The position numbers and the translations under genes are program-made. This document shows, piece by piece, positions 33,613 through 45,873 of a stretch of 64,000 bases of DNA. The notes below the pieces were generated by a model. It was not told where the DNA came from, did no database searches, and saw nothing but the letters and a program-made list of their open reading frames with translations. The stretch covers positions 233,208 through 297,207 of the forward strand of contig CAJNDS010002461.1 of assembly GCA_905221605.1 (NCBI GenBank). The letters are read 5' to 3'. Positions within the stretch are counted from its first letter, which is position 1; each line of letters opens with the position of its first letter. The stretch is from Symbiodinium natans (taxonomy: Eukaryota > Sar > Dinophyceae > Suessiales > Symbiodiniaceae).

Positions 33613-34805
33613 TGCGTCAGATTGCGTCGTTAGTGCAGCCACACGCGTTTTGTCGTGAAGGATGCAGCAGCGCATGGCCGAACGGGCCGAGAACTCTCTG
33701 CCCCTCTGATGCCGATGCCGATGTTACGAGTTGGGGGCGAAGCTGTTGAGTTTGGGGTTCTGAGTCGTGAAAAACATGGAGTTGTCCTGCGTGTAGGTCC
33801 TCTTACTATCTTTCTGCTTGTCAGCGAGGCTGGAGGCCATGTCAGTGCACAGCCCCGTGGACCTTCCATGCGACTTAGCTGCTGTGGGGCAGAGGGAATG
33901 TGTTGTGTTTTGTTTTCTCGTTTTTTCCTCCAACAGGTCGCGGTTTGGGGTTCTTTCCTTGGCTGTGCGGTCCCATGGGCAGGCCGCGGCGACGGAACTT
34001 GCGCACCCTCGTGACTCCTTCTGGCTCTTTAGGGTCGGATGGGTGGGCCACAGGCCGGGTCCGGAACTGGGCTCGCGCTGTAGGGGCCCCTTCATCGCTC
34101 GCGTTGCGTGGCTCGCTCTGGCTCGTGGCTCGACCTGCTCTCCCTGTTGGCCGAAGCTGGGCTCCCTAAATGGCTCCCCGCTTTGGGCTTCCTGCATGGC
34201 TCCTGCATGGCTCCCTGCATGGCTGCTGGATTGAATGGCTCCCTGAAAAAGGGACCAAGCTAACTTTCCCACCTGTTCCACAGAAGAACCTTGCAGCGAT
34301 GGCAGGCTCCTCGCGCCTCTGTGTCCGACACCTTTCTGAGCTGGTTGAGAGCGTTTTCATTGCTGTTTGTTGTATCGGATCCGGCCTGGCTCTTAAGCGC
34401 GCAAGAACTACAGTGGTCCCAGAATTGGGACGGTCGAAGCTTGGCGCTATCTTTCTTAGCAATCATGGTCGACCTCCGATCCTCGCACCCGACCTTAAAC
34501 GGCTCCCACAGGGTCCCCGGGAAGACGTCTCGAGCTGAACGCCCGCTCCTCGCTTTCGGTTTCCCACCCCGTTCCACCTAGGGGACTTCGTCGGGTGCTC
34601 CACCCTGAGGCGCGGCCTCCTCACCAATCGGCACACGCAGTCGGGAGCGAGAGACTCCTGCTCGATCGGTGCTCAGAACAATTTGACTCGCTCTGGTTCG
34701 AGTCGATACATTCTGTTTGGGGTTTTCGCTGGTATGGTTTTTAGAAGTTTGGGTCTTGTGCGTGGGCAGCGCGCTGCAGTAGAGGCAGCACCCAGAGCCT
34801 GTTCA

Positions 34806-34940
34806 GGTGAGGGCCTCATTCAGGACATCCGGGACAAGACAAGCCTGAAGTTGGAGGAGGATCTCATTGCATTGGGGCAAAGTCATCTCACAAAGCAGCA
34901 ACAACGAGCCCGCAGCACCCCCACGACCGACACTCTGTGA
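34806..34940 (+). CDS. Candidate coiled-coil exon, upstream of the exon at 34961
   Basis: The frame reads GEGLIQDIRDKTSLKLEEDL, IALGQSHLTKQQQRARST and reaches a stop at 34938-34940. A donor before the stop would connect to the next exon. Helical and charged; family not recognised. Confidence 0.3.
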   Translation, partial: GEGLIQDIRDKTSLKLEEDLIALGQSHLTKQQQRARSTPTTDTL

Positions 34941-34960
34941 ACTTTCCTTGGCTTGGGGAG

Positions 34961-35042
34961 GAGCTGCGAAAGCTTCGTGCGGCGTTGGTGAACCTCCGGA
35001 GCCAATCATTGTGCTCCGGCATCCCAAGCCAGGGTTTGCAAG
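34961..35042 (+). CDS. Candidate helical exon with a GC donor
   Basis: It begins after GGGGAG and reads ELRKLRAALVNLRSQSL with leucine spacing suggesting a helix. It ends GTTTGCAAG followed by GCGACAG, the AAG|GC donor context seen in other exons of this window. It probably continues the gene represented at 34806-34940. Identity unknown. Confidence 0.35.
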
Positions 35043-37606
35043 GCGACAGAAGCCCTTTAATACCACGACTAGCCGGGCTGTGGAGCTCTTCAATTTTTGG
35101 GATACAGTGCTTTTTGCTGGTTTGCAGTCGCGATGTGCGGCGTTGCATTGCAGCCACAACGGTTCCGTTGCAGTAGATGTGAGTAGTTAACGGAACGGCG
35201 TTCACGGTGCTTGCGCGTCCAACCAAGTCCCAGGCGTCTTGGCTCTTTGTTTGGAAGCCTGGAGACAATCATTAAATTGCATGGACGACAGTCCTTTTAC
35301 CAACGGCCGTCAAGCCTGAGCTTAAAGCTCTGCAAAGCTCTGCAACCCCAAACCAAGCGCATTCATGTGATACCTCATGAAACCATGCGCTGAGCTGCTG
35401 AGGAATGCCGATCCCGCCGCACTCCGTCACTTTGCTGCTCACCAGGTGAGTGAGAAGGCCAGCGTTCGAAGCGGAGCGTCGCGATAAATAACAGGAGTGC
35501 CGGAGTTCATACTGTGTTTCTAGCATTGATGTCTTCTAGCAGTGGGGCCGGCAATCGATGCCTGGCATGAGGGCTTGCAAGCGCTTAGGGGTTGAGTCCT
35601 GCGTGTGTTCTTGTCTGGGTTTGAGAGCAGGATGCCTGAGTTTCTCGCTGAAAGGGAACCTTGGCTGAGGCCGAGAAGCCACAATATGGACGGAAGCCAG
35701 GAGCAGGCGAGCTTACTCGGTCAACTTTGCTGCCTTTCTTGGCGTTTCGTCATGGCGTGTTTTACTCCCCCAAGCAGTGTGTCAGCATTAAGGGGTTGCA
35801 ACGTCAAGGGGAGAGAGGCTAGGTCGTTGTCCCATGCGCTTTACTCGAAGCTTGCTGGATTTTGGACGAAAAGTCATGCTCTCGCATACAGGCGCGGACG
35901 TGGCAGTGCTCGCTAAGCAGGTTTTTCTCATTCCAGAGGTTTATCAAACCATATCATGCCGTTGTGCCCTCCTCCAAACGAGCAACAACTGTCCTCCTTG
36001 TCGGGATTGCCCAATTTTACGTATTGTCTACCCTCTATGAAAGAAGCAGCTAGGCCCCTTGGTAACCACTTCAATCTCCCTTCGAAGTTGGACAGAGTCG
36101 TCTCATCTGATAACCCAGCCTGCTTCGCCGCCTTCGCACTCCCCCTCATTGGTATTTACAGTGTTTTCGGTGCTTTGCACATGGAAAACCACGCGCCTGC
36201 CACGTTTTCCAGTGCTTGCGTGCGAGTGGCAGAGCATCCATGTCCGGTTGTAAAAAAAGCCTCTTGCTTCAAGCCTGAAGCTGGACCGCCCTGATCTGTC
36301 CCAAACCTTGGCCCCCGCGCAATGTAGTCAAGTTTTACATTCATTTGAATCCGAGAAATTCTCAGCATTCCGCTCTAGAATACTGTCCCTGCCACGTCAT
36401 GTTCCTCTGGGATCCTGAAAGTCGCGTGTGTGCGTGCGTTTACGTCCGGTCGCAACGTCGTGTTTTGTGGTTTCCCGTATTCAAGTGCGACGTTTCCATG
36501 ATTGGGTACAGTGTTTGATTCTCTCTTCTTGACGTTGCCCCCCCTGTAGGCTCGGTATTCTGTGGGTGGACATACTAATTAACCGTGTGAACAGAGCTCT
36601 TCCGGAGGTTCCGGGCCACGCTCCCACTCCCCGGCCAGGTGGGGGGTGCAGAGTGACCCCATGAACATGTAATTCTACTCTGAAAGTGTGCGCTGTGTAC
36701 ATCTACTCTGCGGGGGCCAACTCCAAGTTTCCTCGGCAGAGCCCAGGCGGAACCCTGCTCCGCAGCCCGTGTTACGGGCAGCCAGCACCAGGAGCTTTGC
36801 TTCCCTGGGCGAAGAAGGTAGGCGTGGGTGCTGTTCTGTGTGAATTGGGCAGCTGTTTCATGTTCATGTTGGCTTATACGTGCCTCCGCATGTCTTGTTC
36901 TCGCACGACATGCACGACCCTCAGAAGTCGAGGGCGTACAGCTGTTCCCGCCTTTGATTCCTTCGGAGAAAGGTTGGTATTGGTTGCAAGTTCCTTTTTG
37001 AAGGAGTGCTTGTGAGATGAAATTTATGGGGAGTCCTTTGGTGGACATGAGTCTGCAGATAGCCATGCACTTGTACTACGTGTTTCATGACTTTCTATAT
37101 GCTTTGAAGATGCAGCACTGGAACTTTCAGGAGTCATGCGAGCTCCGGCCCACCAACAACGCCGCGGGCCAGGCAAGATCACTCTTTTGGATGATGTTTG
37201 CGGGGCATACGCTGCGCTACAATACACTGCATGAAGCTACCCGCTCACTCCACTGCACTCCACTCCATTCCACTCCGCTACACTACACTACGAACTGGCC
37301 TTTTCAATTGTGTTTGTGCTACCATTCAACATCGAACACTCGCATTCGCACCCAGATTAACAACAAAAAACGACAGCTACCATCTTTGTCTCTATGTAAT
37401 CTCTTGATTTTGCTCTCGGACTTTGGTTCGTTCGCTTGTAACCTAGCGCTCGAATTAAATGGACAAGGAAGACCAAAAGAGAAGAGAGAGGGAGCACAGA
37501 GGGAAAGGAGGGAAAGATCCATGAACAGTAAGAAGTCATCCCAGGTCTTTGAGTCCAGGCAAAGGAAAACGACCACAGAAGTCAAATGAGTGGTGCAATG
37601 GACCCT
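35043..37606. other. Unannotated stretch with one weak exon candidate
   Basis: A frame near 35630-35780 (+) reads RMPEFLAEREPWLRPRS and GSQEQASLLGQLCCLSW after a GAGCAG acceptor-like site; it may be an exon. A CACTCCACTG/CATTCCACTC degenerate repeat lies at 37240-37290. Nothing else is supportable. Confidence 0.3.
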
Positions 37607-39355
37607 GTGTCATAGGAGCTTGTGACTTGGACGTGCCTCACTTTAAAGCGCTTTCAGTGTTTTTGTGTTTGTTTTTCACTCGCGATTTCATGGTGTTGCA
37701 CATAAAAGTTCGCTTTGTTGCAGGACCATCAAATATCGCTATGTAGTATAACAACCCCTTTACGCCTGATATATCAAGGGTGAGATGGGCTTTCGCTGTT
37801 CACACTCATGAGTGTGAGTGAAAGCAAGAGCTTGCAAGACCCTTCAGGTCAGGGCCATTTGCAACGCGGGACGCCTCCCCTTCTCGTGCGTGCCCCAGTG
37901 GCCGCGGTGCTCGGAGCTTGAGATGTGGTATAGCACCCTTTTTTGCGAAGGGTCCCGCGTACTTCGACCCTACGGGAAGTTTTTCTGGAAGTCTGGTCTT
38001 GCAGAGCTCGTTCCAAAAACATGTTGGTTGGGTCTGTGCAGGCTGATATGGCCTTAAGTCGTCTCAGTCACTTGGGCCTTCAGGAGCTTTGTCCATGTGG
38101 GCCCGCCAGGTGCGAAATCGCGGTCGCCTTCGCCTGCCCCTGCGGCCACAAAGCCGGTTCCGAAGGCCTCGAACGGACGAGCGCACGGAAGAGCACACTA
38201 AAGAGTACAGCAAGTACAGTGAGAGCAGAGAAATTGTGGTGCTGTGGGGTTGGTGGAAGGATGCGATCCCCGCCTGTTTGTCTGTTTGCCTGTTTTCCTC
38301 GTCCATGTTCGGTGCATGGCACAGCCCGAAACTCCAAAGAGGCCTTCGTCTCACAAGTCAACGCATGGGGCCAACCGGGTGCTGCTGCGCCCGCCGGCCA
38401 CGCCCTTCGGGCATCGCGGGAGCCGGTGAAAGTACCCTACATGCACGTGCCGCCCGGGAGTTGGTGTTTTTGGGCTCTTGCCCAGACCCTGTGGACCCTG
38501 CGCCCTCAGTCGGCCTCGCTGGCGGCCCCGAAGAAACGAAGGGTGGTAAGCATCATCGAGCCACAGACGAAATCAGGTGCTCTTTTCGGGGATGTAGGGG
38601 CCGAACGGTGAGGCATCCACAAACGCCGGACTCCAGTTTGGGCAGAAGCTCTCCAATGCTCTCCACTTGCGCACCTTTGCATGTCAAAACGTAGTTGGTT
38701 TTGCTGACAATTCCAGATGTCTCTTCCCGTGTTGCATCTTGTTGCATGTGCGTTGCTTCTGCGCCCTTGTGCATCTTTAGCACTTTAGCGCCCCCTATGT
38801 ACATGGACAGCCTCGCCATGTACATGACATTGCCTTGTCTTCTGGATTTTGAAAGGCTTTTCGGCTCTTGGGACTCACATGGTGTGGTTTCCTTAGAAAG
38901 GCCGACTTCGGGGTTTGCATGGCATGGTTTGCAGATGGCCAAAGTCGTGGCTGCTGTCGTTCTGTAGGTCTGTGTCTGGCGCTGACGCAACTTGCCCGTG
39001 TACGATGCGTTAGTTTCGACGGGACGGAGGGTGCTGTTGTTGCATGGGGGGAGGGAGCTTCTTGCTGCGTGATGCTGCACGTCTTTCGGTCTCTCGCGCC
39101 TGAGTTTTTTCTTGAATGCGGGCGATAGTCGTTTTGCCTGTGCAGGCTGCTGGAAGCACCTCGCCCAGGCACGCCATGACACGCCTTCCGATTTGCCAGG
39201 AGTAGAAACAGTTTTGCTTGCCTGCGCAGGCCTTCCCCGCAGCGATCGCGGGAAGCCAGGCCGTGACCCGCACACCTTTCTTAGCCTCAAGAGTTTGTTT
39301 GAGCATAGGAACTTTCCCATCAGGACTGTGAAGACCACCAAAAGCAGCCTTTGTC
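37607..39355. repeat. Tandem segmental duplication, copy 1
   Basis: This copy matches 39356-41063 in the same orientation at an offset of 1754-1769 bases, with long identical blocks (for example 37830-38270). The copies differ by small indels (about 10 and 15 bases) that shift open frames differently. A 222-codon plus-strand frame in this copy becomes 159 codons in the other, and the 262- and 311-codon minus-strand frames diverge. That argues against long coding sequence. A short segment after GTGCAG|G at 38041 (DMALSRLSHLGLQELCPCG) is identical in both copies and could be an exon. Confidence 0.85.
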
Positions 39356-41063
39356 ATAGGAGCTTTTGACTTGGACATGCCCGACATTGGAAGCTTTCGG
39401 TGTAGTTGTGCTTTGTTTTTCATTGGCTATGCTGGCTTTGTTGCAGGACCATCAAGTATCGCTGTATGGTATAGCAACCCGTTTACGCCTAATAAACCAA
39501 GGGTGATATGGGTTTTTCGCTGTTCGCTCTCTTAAAGTCTTAAAGTGCTCAAGGTTCACCAAGGCAATGGGTGACATTAACTGTTAGTGAAAGCAAGAGT
39601 TTGCAAGACCCTTCAGGTCAGGGCCATTTGCAACGCGGGACGCCTCCCCTTCTCGTGCGTGCCCCAGTGGCCGCGGTGCTCGGAGCTTGAGATGTGGTAT
39701 AGCACCCTTTTTTGCGAAGGGTCCCGCGTACTTCGACCCTACGGGAAGTTTTTCTGGAAGTCTGGTCTTGCAGAGCTCGTTCCAAAAACATGTTGGTTGG
39801 GTCTGTGCAGGCTGATATGGCCTTAAGTCGTCTCAGTCACTTGGGCCTTCAGGAGCTTTGTCCATGTGGGCCCGCCAGGTGCGAAATCGCGGTCGCCTTC
39901 GCCTGCCCCTGCGGCCACAAAGCCGGTTCCGAAGGCCTCGAACGGACGAGCGCACGGAAGAGCACACTAAAGAGTACAGCAAGTACAGTGAGAGCAGAGA
40001 AATTGTGGTGCTGTGGGGTTGGTGGAAGGATCCCCGCCTGTTTGTCTGTCTGCCTGTTTGCCTCGTCCATGTTCGGTGCATGGCACAGCCCGAAACTCCA
40101 CCAAGGCCTGTCTCACAAGTCAACACATGGGGCCAACCGGGTGCTGCTGCGCCCGCCGGCCACGCCCTTCAAGCATCGCGGGAGCCAGTGAAAGTACCCT
40201 ACATGCACGCGCCGCCCGGGAGTTGGTGTTTTTGGGCTCTTGCCCAGACCCTGTGGACCCTGCGCCCTCAGTCGGCCTCGCTGGCGGCCCCGAAGAAACG
40301 AAGGGTGGTAAGCATCATCGAGCCACAGACGAAATCAGGTGCTCTTTTCGGGGATGTAGGGGCCGAACGGTGAGGCATCCACAAACGCCGGACTCGAGTT
40401 TGGGCAGTTGTAACAGCCAGCTCTCCACTTGCGCACCTTTGCATGTCAACACGTAGTTGGTTTTGCTGACAATTCCAGATGTCTCTTCCCGTGTTGCATC
40501 TTGTTGCATGTGCGTTGCTTCTGCGCCCTTGTGCATCTTTAGCGCCCCCTATGTACATGGACAGCCTCGCCATGTACATGACATTGCCTTGTCTTCTGGA
40601 TTTTGAAAGGCTTTTCGGCTCTTGGGACTCACATGGTGTGATTTCCTTAGAAAGGCCGACTTCGGGGTTTGCATGGCATGGTTTGCAGATGGCCAAAGTC
40701 GTGGCTGCTGTCGTTCTGTAGGTCTGTGTCTGGCGCTGACGCAACTTGCCCGTGTACGATGCGTTAGTTTCGACGGGACGGAGGGTGCTGTTGTTGCATG
40801 GGGGGAGGAAGCTTCTTGCTGCGTGATGCTGCACGTCTTTCGGTCTCTCGCGCCTCAGTTTGCTTGAATGCGGGCGATAGTCGTTTTGCCTGTGCAGGCT
40901 GCTGGAAGCACCTCGCCCAGGCACGCCATGACACGCCTTCCGATCTCTCTTGCACCAATTGAACGAGGGTAGCCTCAAGAGTTCGTTTGAGCATAGGAAC
41001 TTTCCTCCTCCCCGTTCGCGTTCTGCCATGAGGACTGTGCAGACCAGCAAAAGCACCACGAGG
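39356..41063. repeat. Tandem segmental duplication, copy 2
   Basis: Second copy of the unit starting at 37607. It begins near GTCATAGGAGCTTTTGACTTG and ends near GAGGACTGTGCAGACCAGC, just where the first candidate exon of the IQ gene lies. Copy 1 has a related but diverged sequence at the equivalent place, so the duplication may have involved the 5' part of the IQ gene. Confidence 0.85.
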
Positions 41064-43458
41064 CAGGCTGCACTGCCGTCGATGCCTTGGAGGTGAAGTG
41101 CATCCTGACGTGACGAGGCCCCAGCTTGCCAAGCCCTCACCGCGATCAAGAGAGGCGGATACACGAAGGCCCGAGTTCTACCCGCAAGACCTCGAACCAC
41201 CATGGATTGGGTTGGCCTAGGCGTTCATCCCTCGCATGAGTTAGATTGGCAACGCTTGGCTAAGGTGTGTCGTAGATCCTAGTCCCCTAAACAGTACAGC
41301 TTCGCTGAGTTTTCTTTCAAAAAAACTGCGACAGGAATTCTCTAGGAATGATGGCGATTGGCTGGGCCAGTTGCTGTGCGTTGTCTGTGAGTTACTTGGT
41401 GTCGGCCTGCTATGCACAGTGGTGGCATGGCGACCTTGCGAAAGCCATTGCCTTTGCAGGCGTGAGGTGGAGGAGAAGAGGCAAACGGCACGGGCAGTGA
41501 GAGCAACCAAAGACGAGGAGGATACCTCGCAGCCGAGTCCTGGTGATGGATTTGACAGGGAGCAGGAGCTGGCAGCCACGAAGATACAGAGCCGAGTCCG
41601 GGGGAAGCACGCCAGGCATGATGCATGAACTCATGTTGGCTTGGGGAAGTTGATGGAAGTTGTGGAGGCTGCTAGCTAAGAAGCAGTGCAGGACTGTTTG
41701 CTATGCATGTGCATGTGCATGGAATGCCGGTTGAATTTTCTCTTGCATAGTGACGGCATGGTGATCTTGCCAAAGCCACTGCCTTTGCAGGCGTGAGGTG
41801 GAGGAGAAGAGGCAAACAGCACGGGCAGCGAGAGCAACCAAAGACGAGGAGGATACCGCGCATCCGAATCCTGGTGATGGATTTGACAGGGAGCAGGAGC
41901 TGGCAGCCACGAAGATACAGAGCCGAGTCCGGGGGAAGCACGCCAGGCATGATGCATGAACTCATGTTGGCTTGGGGAAGTTGATGGAAGTTGTGGAGGC
42001 TGCTAGCTAAGAAGCAGTGCAGGACTGTTTGCTATGCATGTGCATGTGCATAGAATGCCGGTTGAATTTTCTCTTGCATAGTGACGGCATGGTGATCTTG
42101 CGAAAGCCATTGCCTTTGCAGGCGTGAGGTGGAGGAGAAGAGGCAAACGGCACGGGCAGTGAGAGCAACCAAAGACGAGGAGGATACCTCGCAGCCGAGT
42201 CCTGGTGATGGATTTGACAGGGAGCAGGAGCTGGCAGCCACGAAGATACAGAGCCGAGTCCGGGGGAAGCACGCCAGGCATGATGCATGAACTCATGTTG
42301 GCTTGGGGAAGTGGATGGAAGTTGTGGAGGCTGCTAGCTAAGAAGCAGTGCAGGACTGTTTGCTATGCATGTGCATGTGCATGGAATGCCGGTTGAATTT
42401 TCTCTTGCATAGTGACGGCATGGTGATCTTGCGAAAGCCATTGCCTTTGCAGGCGTGAGGTGGAGGAGAAGAGGCAAACAGCACGGGCAGCGAGAGCAAC
42501 CAAAGACGAGGAGGATACCTCGCATCCGAATCCTGGTGATGGATTTGACAGGGAGCAGGAGCTGGCAGCCACGAAGATACAGAGCCGAGTCCGGGGGAAG
42601 CACGCCAGGCATGATGCATGAACTCATGTTGGCTTGGGGAAGTTGATGGAAGTTGTGGAGGCTGCTAGCTAAGAAGCAGTGCAGGACTGTTTGCTATGCA
42701 TGTGCATGTGCATGGAATGCCGGTTGAATTTTCTCTTGCATAGTGACAGCATGGTGATCTTGCCAAAGCCACTGCCTTTGCAGGCGTGAGGTGGAGGAGA
42801 AGAGGCAAACAGCACGGGCAGCGAGAGCAACCAAAGACGAGGAGGATACCTCGCATCCGAATCCTGGTGATGGATTTGACAGGGAGCAGGAGCTGGCAGC
42901 CACGAAGATACAGAGCCGAGTCCGGGGGAAACAAGCGAGGCCCCGTGCTCAGGGCTCTGATATTATGAGTCTTAGGCTCACTAGACTCATCCGTTTGGAG
43001 GCCCGACATCTTTGTAAGATTTTGTAAGGGTGTGAGGAGATTCAGAATTCCAGATTCTGGCTGTCAGGCGGCAGGTGGAGTTGAGGAAGCAAAAGACATG
43101 GACCACACTGGACGGCGAGGATGCGAGGAGCCCTGGCCCTCCGGATGGTTTGGACCGTGAGCAGGAGTTGGCAGCCACCAGGATACAAAGTCGAGTGCGC
43201 GGCAAGCAAGCCAGGTGCACCATGCATGCCCAGAGAAAGAGAATGCGCAGTGTGTCTATTTGAGGATGCCTTAGTTCTTGAACAGTTGTTCGACTTTCAA
43301 CCGAAATGTCGTGAGGGGAGTGTATTTCGGGCCTGTAGTTACGGGACCGACTGTTCCCTGTCAGGCGAGAGGTCGAGAAGAAGAGAGAAGCAGCAAGGAA
43401 CACGGCAGAATCGGAAGACGAGGACACACGAAGGGTGCTGAACCACTGGAAGTCCTGA
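41043..43458 (+). CDS. IQ-motif (calmodulin-binding) protein gene with tandemly copied exons, 5' end uncertain
   Basis: Five near-identical 156-base exons (41460-41615, 41791-41946, 42122-42277, 42453-42608, 42784-42939) are followed by a diverged 147-base exon (43068-43214) and a terminal exon from 43365 with TGA at 43456-43458. Each repeat encodes REVEEKRQTARA, an acidic linker (KDEED) and ATKIQSRVRGKHAR. The last completes IQxxxRGxxxR, the consensus for Ca-independent calmodulin or myosin-light-chain binding. Acceptors are CAG|G. The five exons use GC donors and the sixth a GT donor. All junctions are phase 2, so the final Arg of each IQ motif is made across the splice (AG|G). A plausible upstream exon (41043-41092, GT donor, phase 2) precedes them. 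The terminal exon might instead splice into a different acidic frame ending at 43583 (ASERTGESLSEGEA). Length and true start are unknown. Confidence 0.65.
41460..42939 (+). repeat. 331-base exon-intron tandem array (about 4.5 copies)
   Basis: The period is exactly 331 bases (156-base exon plus 175-base intron) from 41460 to 42784. Copies 1 and 3 share TARAVRA and SQPSPG. Copies 2, 4 and 5 share TARAARA and HPNPG. The pattern is therefore A-B-A-B-B, pointing to duplication of a 662-base dimer plus one monomer. The introns are as conserved as the exons, so amplification is recent. Confidence 0.9.
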
Positions 43459-43579
43459 GCACAAGCCACAAGTCATCTCACGAGCTTGCGGATGCGTCAA
43501 AGGAGCACGCGGATGCCGAAGATGGCTCGGCGAGTGACGCGAGTGAACGCACCGGCGAGTCCTTGTCTGAAGGTGAGGC

Positions 43580-44212
43580 CTAGCCAGGCCGAGCCAGGCC
43601 TCGCCAGCCCCACATGGCACCCCAAAGCCATTTAATAAGGATCTCTGAAGCCCTTAGCTCTGACCCTGGGACACTGATGGGGGATCCATCTGGGATCAGC
43701 GACTGAAACTTGTCCACCCCATCGCTGCCTGTTTGTACACAGTTTGTGGGCTCTGTCGGAATCTCCGCAGAGCTCTGAGGGTCGCTTTTGCCATCACGGC
43801 AGAAGAGCCTTGATGTAGATAGAAGCTCACGGGACAGAAGGGCGTGTTCCAGCAGTGCGCAAGACACGAAGGCCTGTTGCCTTGACTTCGAAACTCTATG
43901 CCCTAAATCCAAATCCTTTTCTTGGATGCGCCGCGAGGTTGTTAAAGTCAAGTGTTGATACAGGTCAAGGCTAACTTGCAGGAATTGTTGGTTGAATTTG
44001 CTAAATATTTGTAGCAATCCCGTGGCGCATCCAAGCATGATAGTCGGAACCCATGGTAAGCACCATTCTTGCGTCAGGTTGCAATATACTTGCACCGCAT
44101 CGTGCCTTTTGCAGTTTTGCGCACTGCTCACATAGCGCTGTCCTGCGTTTGCGGAAAAGCATGTGCTTTCGCTGGCACTTGGGTACACCCAAAGTGGGAT
44201 CTCATCCAGCAT
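43580..44212 (-). CDS. Hypothetical 210-codon open frame, convergent to the IQ gene
   Basis: It is the longest open frame in this part and is moderately protein-like (for example LQIFSKFNQQFLQVSLDLYQ, IPTEPTNCVQTGSDGVD). No domain, signal or homology is recognised. It could equally be antisense to the 3' end of the IQ gene. The ATG at 44212 is only the first in frame. Confidence 0.2.
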   Translation of the reverse strand: MLDEIPLWVYPSASESTCFSANAGQRYVSSAQNCKRHDAVQVYCNLTQEWCLPWVPTIMLGCATGLLQIFSKFNQQFLQVSLDLYQHLTLTTSRRIQEKDLDLGHRVSKSRQQAFVSCALLEHALLSRELLSTSRLFCRDGKSDPQSSAEIPTEPTNCVQTGSDGVDKFQSLIPDGSPISVPGSELRASEILIKWLWGAMWGWRGLARPG

Positions 44213-45870
44213 CCTAGAAGGTTTCGGGACTTCGTTTTCAACAGCTTAGCTTTGTTTGCTCTTTCCCAACCCTCGGGTGACTCATGATGGCATCACTCAT
44301 GACTAATCTCTGCGTGCTGCATACACTATATCGTTGTTACACGTTGGGGAGTAGGAGCTGCGGCTGGACGAAGACCAGGATCCGAGAGCACACCCCAAGC
44401 CAAGCAGCCAATATTGGGAGTCTTGAGAACTTTTGACAGCTTTTTTTTTGTATGACGTGTTTTGTGAGGTGCTGTGCTAAGACGAAGCCAACTCAGAGTT
44501 ATGTCGGCTCACCGCCAGCGCGCTATTGCCGTGCTGACCATCGGCCGTGGAGGCCAGAAAATTTATGTCTGCCAGTTTGCTACGCATTCTCCAAGTTCTG
44601 GCAGCCCCAACACCTCGTTGTGGCACCCGCTTAGAGACTAGCATGTGTCGTGGTGTCGTTCCCAAGAAGCCCCACCTGGCCATCAGGCTTACGAGTCCCA
44701 GATGGCAGGCACAACTGCTGACCGTGGTTGGACGAGTTAGCTTTGAATCCGACAGCCCGAAACTCCCAAATCTCGCATCCCGCTTCTCGCAGGTGGAGGC
44801 CTTCTAAGCGGCCACTCGGTCCTTCTTGACAGTTACCTCTGCAGGAATGGCATCCTTGTGGTTCGTTTGGGTGGGAGTTTTCATGTGGTTCGGTTCGATT
44901 CGTGTTCCCTGCCCTTCAAACAATGCAGGAAAGCAAGGAAAGGAAACCCCCCGCTTCGGGCCAGCATGGACCCCTCCTCCCTGCACCCCAGCAACGCCCC
45001 CACTTTTCGGGCCCAGTTCGGGCTCGCGACAGGCCGGGCCCGAAACGTGGGCACATTTCTTTCATCAGCTTTTGTTCGTGATCCCCTGGAAATTTTTCTG
45101 CGGGGAGGTCAAGCATCCCTGGTTGCCCCAGACAGAGCCTTGAGTAGGACTGCTGTGGCTGTGGATGTTTCGTGATGTTGGCTGGATTGGTTGAGCGGAA
45201 TGTTCAGCAAAAGAGGAAAGAACACTTGTGAAGGCTGCCATCTTTCCAGGGAGGCGTGTGTTGAGGTGCCTGGCTCACATTTCTGAAACCCCTGGAATCG
45301 CCCTGGACCTCGAATCCCACTTAAGAAAACCCAAAACTCGCAAGCCCATCCAAAACCCCCCAAAACCGATGTTGCTGAGTTGAGGCCTTCACGCCCAGCT
45401 CCAGGGCGGCACTGCGAGCCCCTTCGGAAGTGGCCGGGTGCACAGAAAAGGCCGTGCTCAAGGCCTCCAAGACTAGGAACGGGGGAGGGACCTCCATTGC
45501 CGCCACAGCAGTATCCTTCAGCCTGTGGTCCGAATCTGAAATTCGACGAAAAGCAAGGATGTTCCTTGGTCACACAGGCACTGTTTTTTGAGGACGTCGT
45601 GCAAGCCGCTGCAAGCCTTGAGAGGCCAAGTAAACGCATGCAAGTGTATGCTTGAATGCGCTTGATGCAGTACCTGAGAGCGTGCGCATATTGTGTACCT
45701 GATGGCAACCATATGAAGACAAGTCCAAACGGAACAGTCCGAACTTGGCACCGAGGCGGGAGCATCAGTAGCCCATTCGCCGGAGGCCATCACCTGTACA
45801 AGTGGCGTTGTAAGTTGTTGCCCAATGCCCAAAACCATGCCCAACCCGTCGAAACCCATCGAAATCCCTC
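44213..45870. other. Unannotated stretch, no firm gene
   Basis: Overlapping frames at 44826-45175 (+) and 45109-46159 (-) have no recognisable motifs. Near 45393 a plus-strand segment encodes GGTASPFGSG, resembling the FG micro-exons downstream, but its splice phase does not fit, so it is not called. Confidence 0.35.
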
Positions 45871-45873
45871 GAG

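Noticed and set aside
38553-41203. 262- and 311-codon minus-strand frames in the tandem duplication
   Set aside because: The two copies diverge in frame after small indels, which is not expected for a conserved coding region.
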